From Bacteroidales bacterium UBA4459 (lineage in GTDB: Bacteria; Bacteroidota; Bacteroidia; Bacteroidales; F082): a DNA stretch of 8,396 nucleotides. Under the pieces are notes generated by a model. That model was not told where the DNA came from and did not search any database. It was given only the letters and a program-made list of their open reading frames with translations. Position 1 is the first letter of the stretch. Every line of letters begins with the position of its first letter. Both the position numbers and the translations under genes were made by a program. The stretch is taken from contig DGOT01000043.1 of the NCBI GenBank assembly GCA_002389465.1, positions 1-8,396 on the forward strand, given 5' to 3'. This document shows positions 7,501 to 8,396 of this stretch, piece by piece.

Positions 7501-8396
7501 GAATCATCAGACTTTGAAGCTGCCAACATCGAATACATCGAATTCTGGATGATGGATCCGTTTACAGAAGACCCTGACAATTCGGGTGAAATGTACATTA
7601 ACCTGGGTGAAATATCGGAAGACATCCTGCGCGACGGAAGAAAAAGTTACGAAAACGGCCTGCCCGTATCCGTCGATGTTACCGATGTTGACACAACAAC
7701 ATGGGGGCGCGTACCAACCTTGCAGGCGCTTGTCGAATCGTTCAGCTCGGCAGCAGGCTCACGACCATATCAGGATGTTGGGTATGATGGTATCGCCGAT
7801 GAAGACGAAACAAATTTCTTTGAAAATTCCTACCTGAATGTCATCCGCCAGAAATACGGCGCCAATTCAGGAGCCTATGAACAGGCTACCGATGACCCGT
7901 CGGCAGACAACTACCACTATTTCAGAGGGAGCGATTATGACCAAGAAGCACAGTATTCAAGTGTCACTGAACGGTACAAACAATACAACGGAACGGAAGG
8001 GAACTCTCCTACAGATGATATTAACCCGGAATCATACCCCACAGCGCAAACAAACCTGCCTAATGTTGAAGACATCAACCACGACAACACCCTGAGTGAG
8101 TCCGAGCGGTATTTCCAGTATAAAGTGAAGCTGGATCCGGCAGAGATGGAGGTGGGGAAAAACCATATTACTGACATTCGCCACGCGCAAAACGTACGGC
8201 TGGCAAACGGAGATGTTACCGATGTGGACTGGTATCAGTTTAAAATCCCTGTTCAGAATCCGGATAAGATTGTGGGTAATATCAGCGATTTTCGGTCGAT
8301 ACGGTTTATGCGTGTTTTTATGCGTGGTTTTGAAAAGCCCATCGTTGCCCGTTTTGCCACCTTTGAGCTGGTACGAAGTGAGTGGAGAAGATACCA
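4504..8396 (+). CDS. sprA: T9SS outer-membrane translocon / gliding motility protein SprA (Sov), N-terminal half, cut by window end
   Basis: SprA is the giant outer-membrane beta-barrel through which type IX secretion substrates leave the periplasm; it works with PorV and a plug protein and is needed for gliding in flavobacteria. The frame is open for 1297 codons and continues past the window; full-length family members have about 2300-2500 residues. Residues 1-29 form a signal peptide: N, R, E, N and K near the start, a hydrophobic stretch about 8-22, and AFAFA before a probable cut after A29. The mature part begins with the YPPDT-type segment, followed by LIFPFSDNTGNPYLDG (50-65). I recognise further family-typical stretches: NFDFDMRIQMNVVAKIGDKI (195-214), SYIDDFEGAQSTIDL (842-856), MYINLGEISEDILRDGRKSY (1030-1049), DVGYDGIADEDE (1091-1102) and FATFELVRSEWRRY (1284-1297). 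The last resembles the LELVRGEWRRY block common in SprA proteins. The start is TTG with a good ribosome binding site. The gene follows ruvA by 43 nt without its own visible promoter. No frameshift or internal stop is seen. Confidence 0.95.
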   Translation, partial: MNRENKYFFIIRFVIAWMIILSASAFAFAVPQVNYPPDTISSGDTSHIDLIFPFSDNTGNPYLDGQNISPLFLRDPENIDREIIYNPETDTYEFVNKIGDFMYRPPTIMDFEDYKDYDLQQDIQNYWDERAQTAGTSDGSRLIPKIYVGGEAFDRIFGSNTIDIRPQGSAEVSFGILSNKREDPALDVRQRRTTNFDFDMRIQMNVVAKIGDKIEFKANYNTESSFDFENTLKLKYEGKEDEIIKLIEAGNVSLPLRSSLIQGSQSLFGIKTELQFGKTHVTALFSEQQSETQNITVQGGAQTSKFELTALDYEENRHFFLAHKFRDNYERALSTLPIVTTDITVTKIEVWVTNIGAATEENRNIVAFTDLGEGKRADIHNPYINPLMNGDVLPSNWSNDMLYKMDTAQIRDINSVTNYLTGDPFGIGQNNYFVSGEDFVKLENARKLRETEYSVNTRLGFISLNTNLNPDQILAVAVQYTVIGYDSVFQIGEFSDQGNTAPNNLVVKLLKSSNPNTQMPMWDLMMKNVYSIGAYQVQRNDFRLNILYSGNEEGVPTGYFTQGPEDVVGVPLIHLLGLDNLDNQLNPVPKGDGMFDFIDGAAKLGGTFQASNGRLFFTSLEPFGSYIRDSVFPDNPAYADKYAYDSLYTTTKTGAEQFPEKNRYIIEGMYKSQSGSDISLNALNVPQGSVRVTAGGVPLSENVDYTVDYTLGRVKIINEGLLNSGVPINVSLESNSVFNIQQKRMMGLHVDHEINKDFHIGGTILNLHEKPLTQKVNYGDDPISNTIWGLDLSYRTESRWLTNLVDKLPGISTNEISRISVDGEFAQFIPGHSKAVGKTGTSYIDDFEGAQSTIDLKHIGSWFLASTPQGQPDMFPESMSSQFSDPLAYGKNRAKFAWYIIDPLFYDRSGGLRPSNVDKNEISKNSTRQVLETEVFPNKDIPNGTPTNIAVLNFAYYPSERGQYNYDVDPLLSPPTAGLDQDGTLAEPETRWGGIMRKVESSDFEAANIEYIEFWMMDPFTEDPDNSGEMYINLGEISEDILRDGRKSYENGLPVSVDVTDVDTTTWGRVPTLQALVESFSSAAGSRPYQDVGYDGIADEDETNFFENSYLNVIRQKYGANSGAYEQATDDPSADNYHYFRGSDYDQEAQYSSVTERYKQYNGTEGNSPTDDINPESYPTAQTNLPNVEDINHDNTLSESERYFQYKVKLDPAEMEVGKNHITDIRHAQNVRLANGDVTDVDWYQFKIPVQNPDKIVGNISDFRSIRFMRVFMRGFEKPIVARFATFELVRSEWRRY
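7478..7485 (+). repeat. G8 homopolymer inside sprA
   Basis: Eight consecutive G residues encode the end of W992 plus G993 and G994 in the RWGGIMR segment. The frame is intact as given. A run of this length is prone to slippage, and a gain or loss of one base would truncate SprA at mid-protein. Confidence 0.6.

Noticed and set aside
7205..8095. Several + strand open frames of 67-85 codons (7205-7408, 7586-7837, 7838-8095)
   Set aside because: They are out-of-frame readings of sprA with low-complexity translations and no protein family features.
1..8396. Search by eye for CRISPR arrays, tRNA genes, insertion sequences and integrase sites
   Set aside because: No regularly spaced repeats, cloverleaf-like segments, transposase frames or terminal inverted repeats were seen; the window is almost entirely explained by five + strand genes.

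Overview
The window looks like chromosomal DNA from a member of the Bacteroidota, possibly a Bacteroidales/Marinilabiliales-type organism (order uncertain). Three things point there: a very long open frame that reads as SprA, the outer-membrane translocon of the type IX secretion system; ruvA placed directly upstream of it, an arrangement common in this phylum; and TAnnTTTG-type -7 promoter boxes in front of dxs and ruvA. Most genes also lack an obvious Shine-Dalgarno sequence, again typical of the phylum. All genes supported here lie on the + strand.

Layout. Bases 1-229 carry no convincing gene, only a weak terminator-like hairpin near 161-184. Bases 230-1971 hold a tight two-gene unit with a 2-nt gap: an extended short-chain dehydrogenase/epimerase-like protein and a membrane protein strikingly like eukaryotic steroid 5-alpha-reductases 1/2. 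A 64-bp gap contains a well-formed Bacteroidota promoter with a 12-bp palindrome in its spacer. It is followed by dxs (2036-3799), the first enzyme of the MEP isoprenoid pathway, in a short form missing about 40 residues relative to E. coli Dxs. After another promoter-like element comes ruvA (3879-4460). A small hairpin, a clear ribosome binding site and a TTG start then lead into sprA (4504 to the right edge). The sprA frame is open for 1297 codons and runs off the window, so only about the first half is present.

How the genes relate. The reductase, the dehydrogenase and dxs could share an isoprenoid/steroid theme, but the separate promoter means dxs can be expressed independently and the link is inference. 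RuvA (Holliday-junction processing) and SprA (protein export and gliding) have no functional link that I know of; their adjacency is a conserved genomic habit of the phylum. I see no mobile element, CRISPR array, tRNA or rRNA. I do not see a clear new multi-gene system. The items most worth a second look are the reductase/dehydrogenase pair, the shortened Dxs, the palindrome inside the dxs promoter, and the hairpin plus TTG start at the ruvA-sprA junction.
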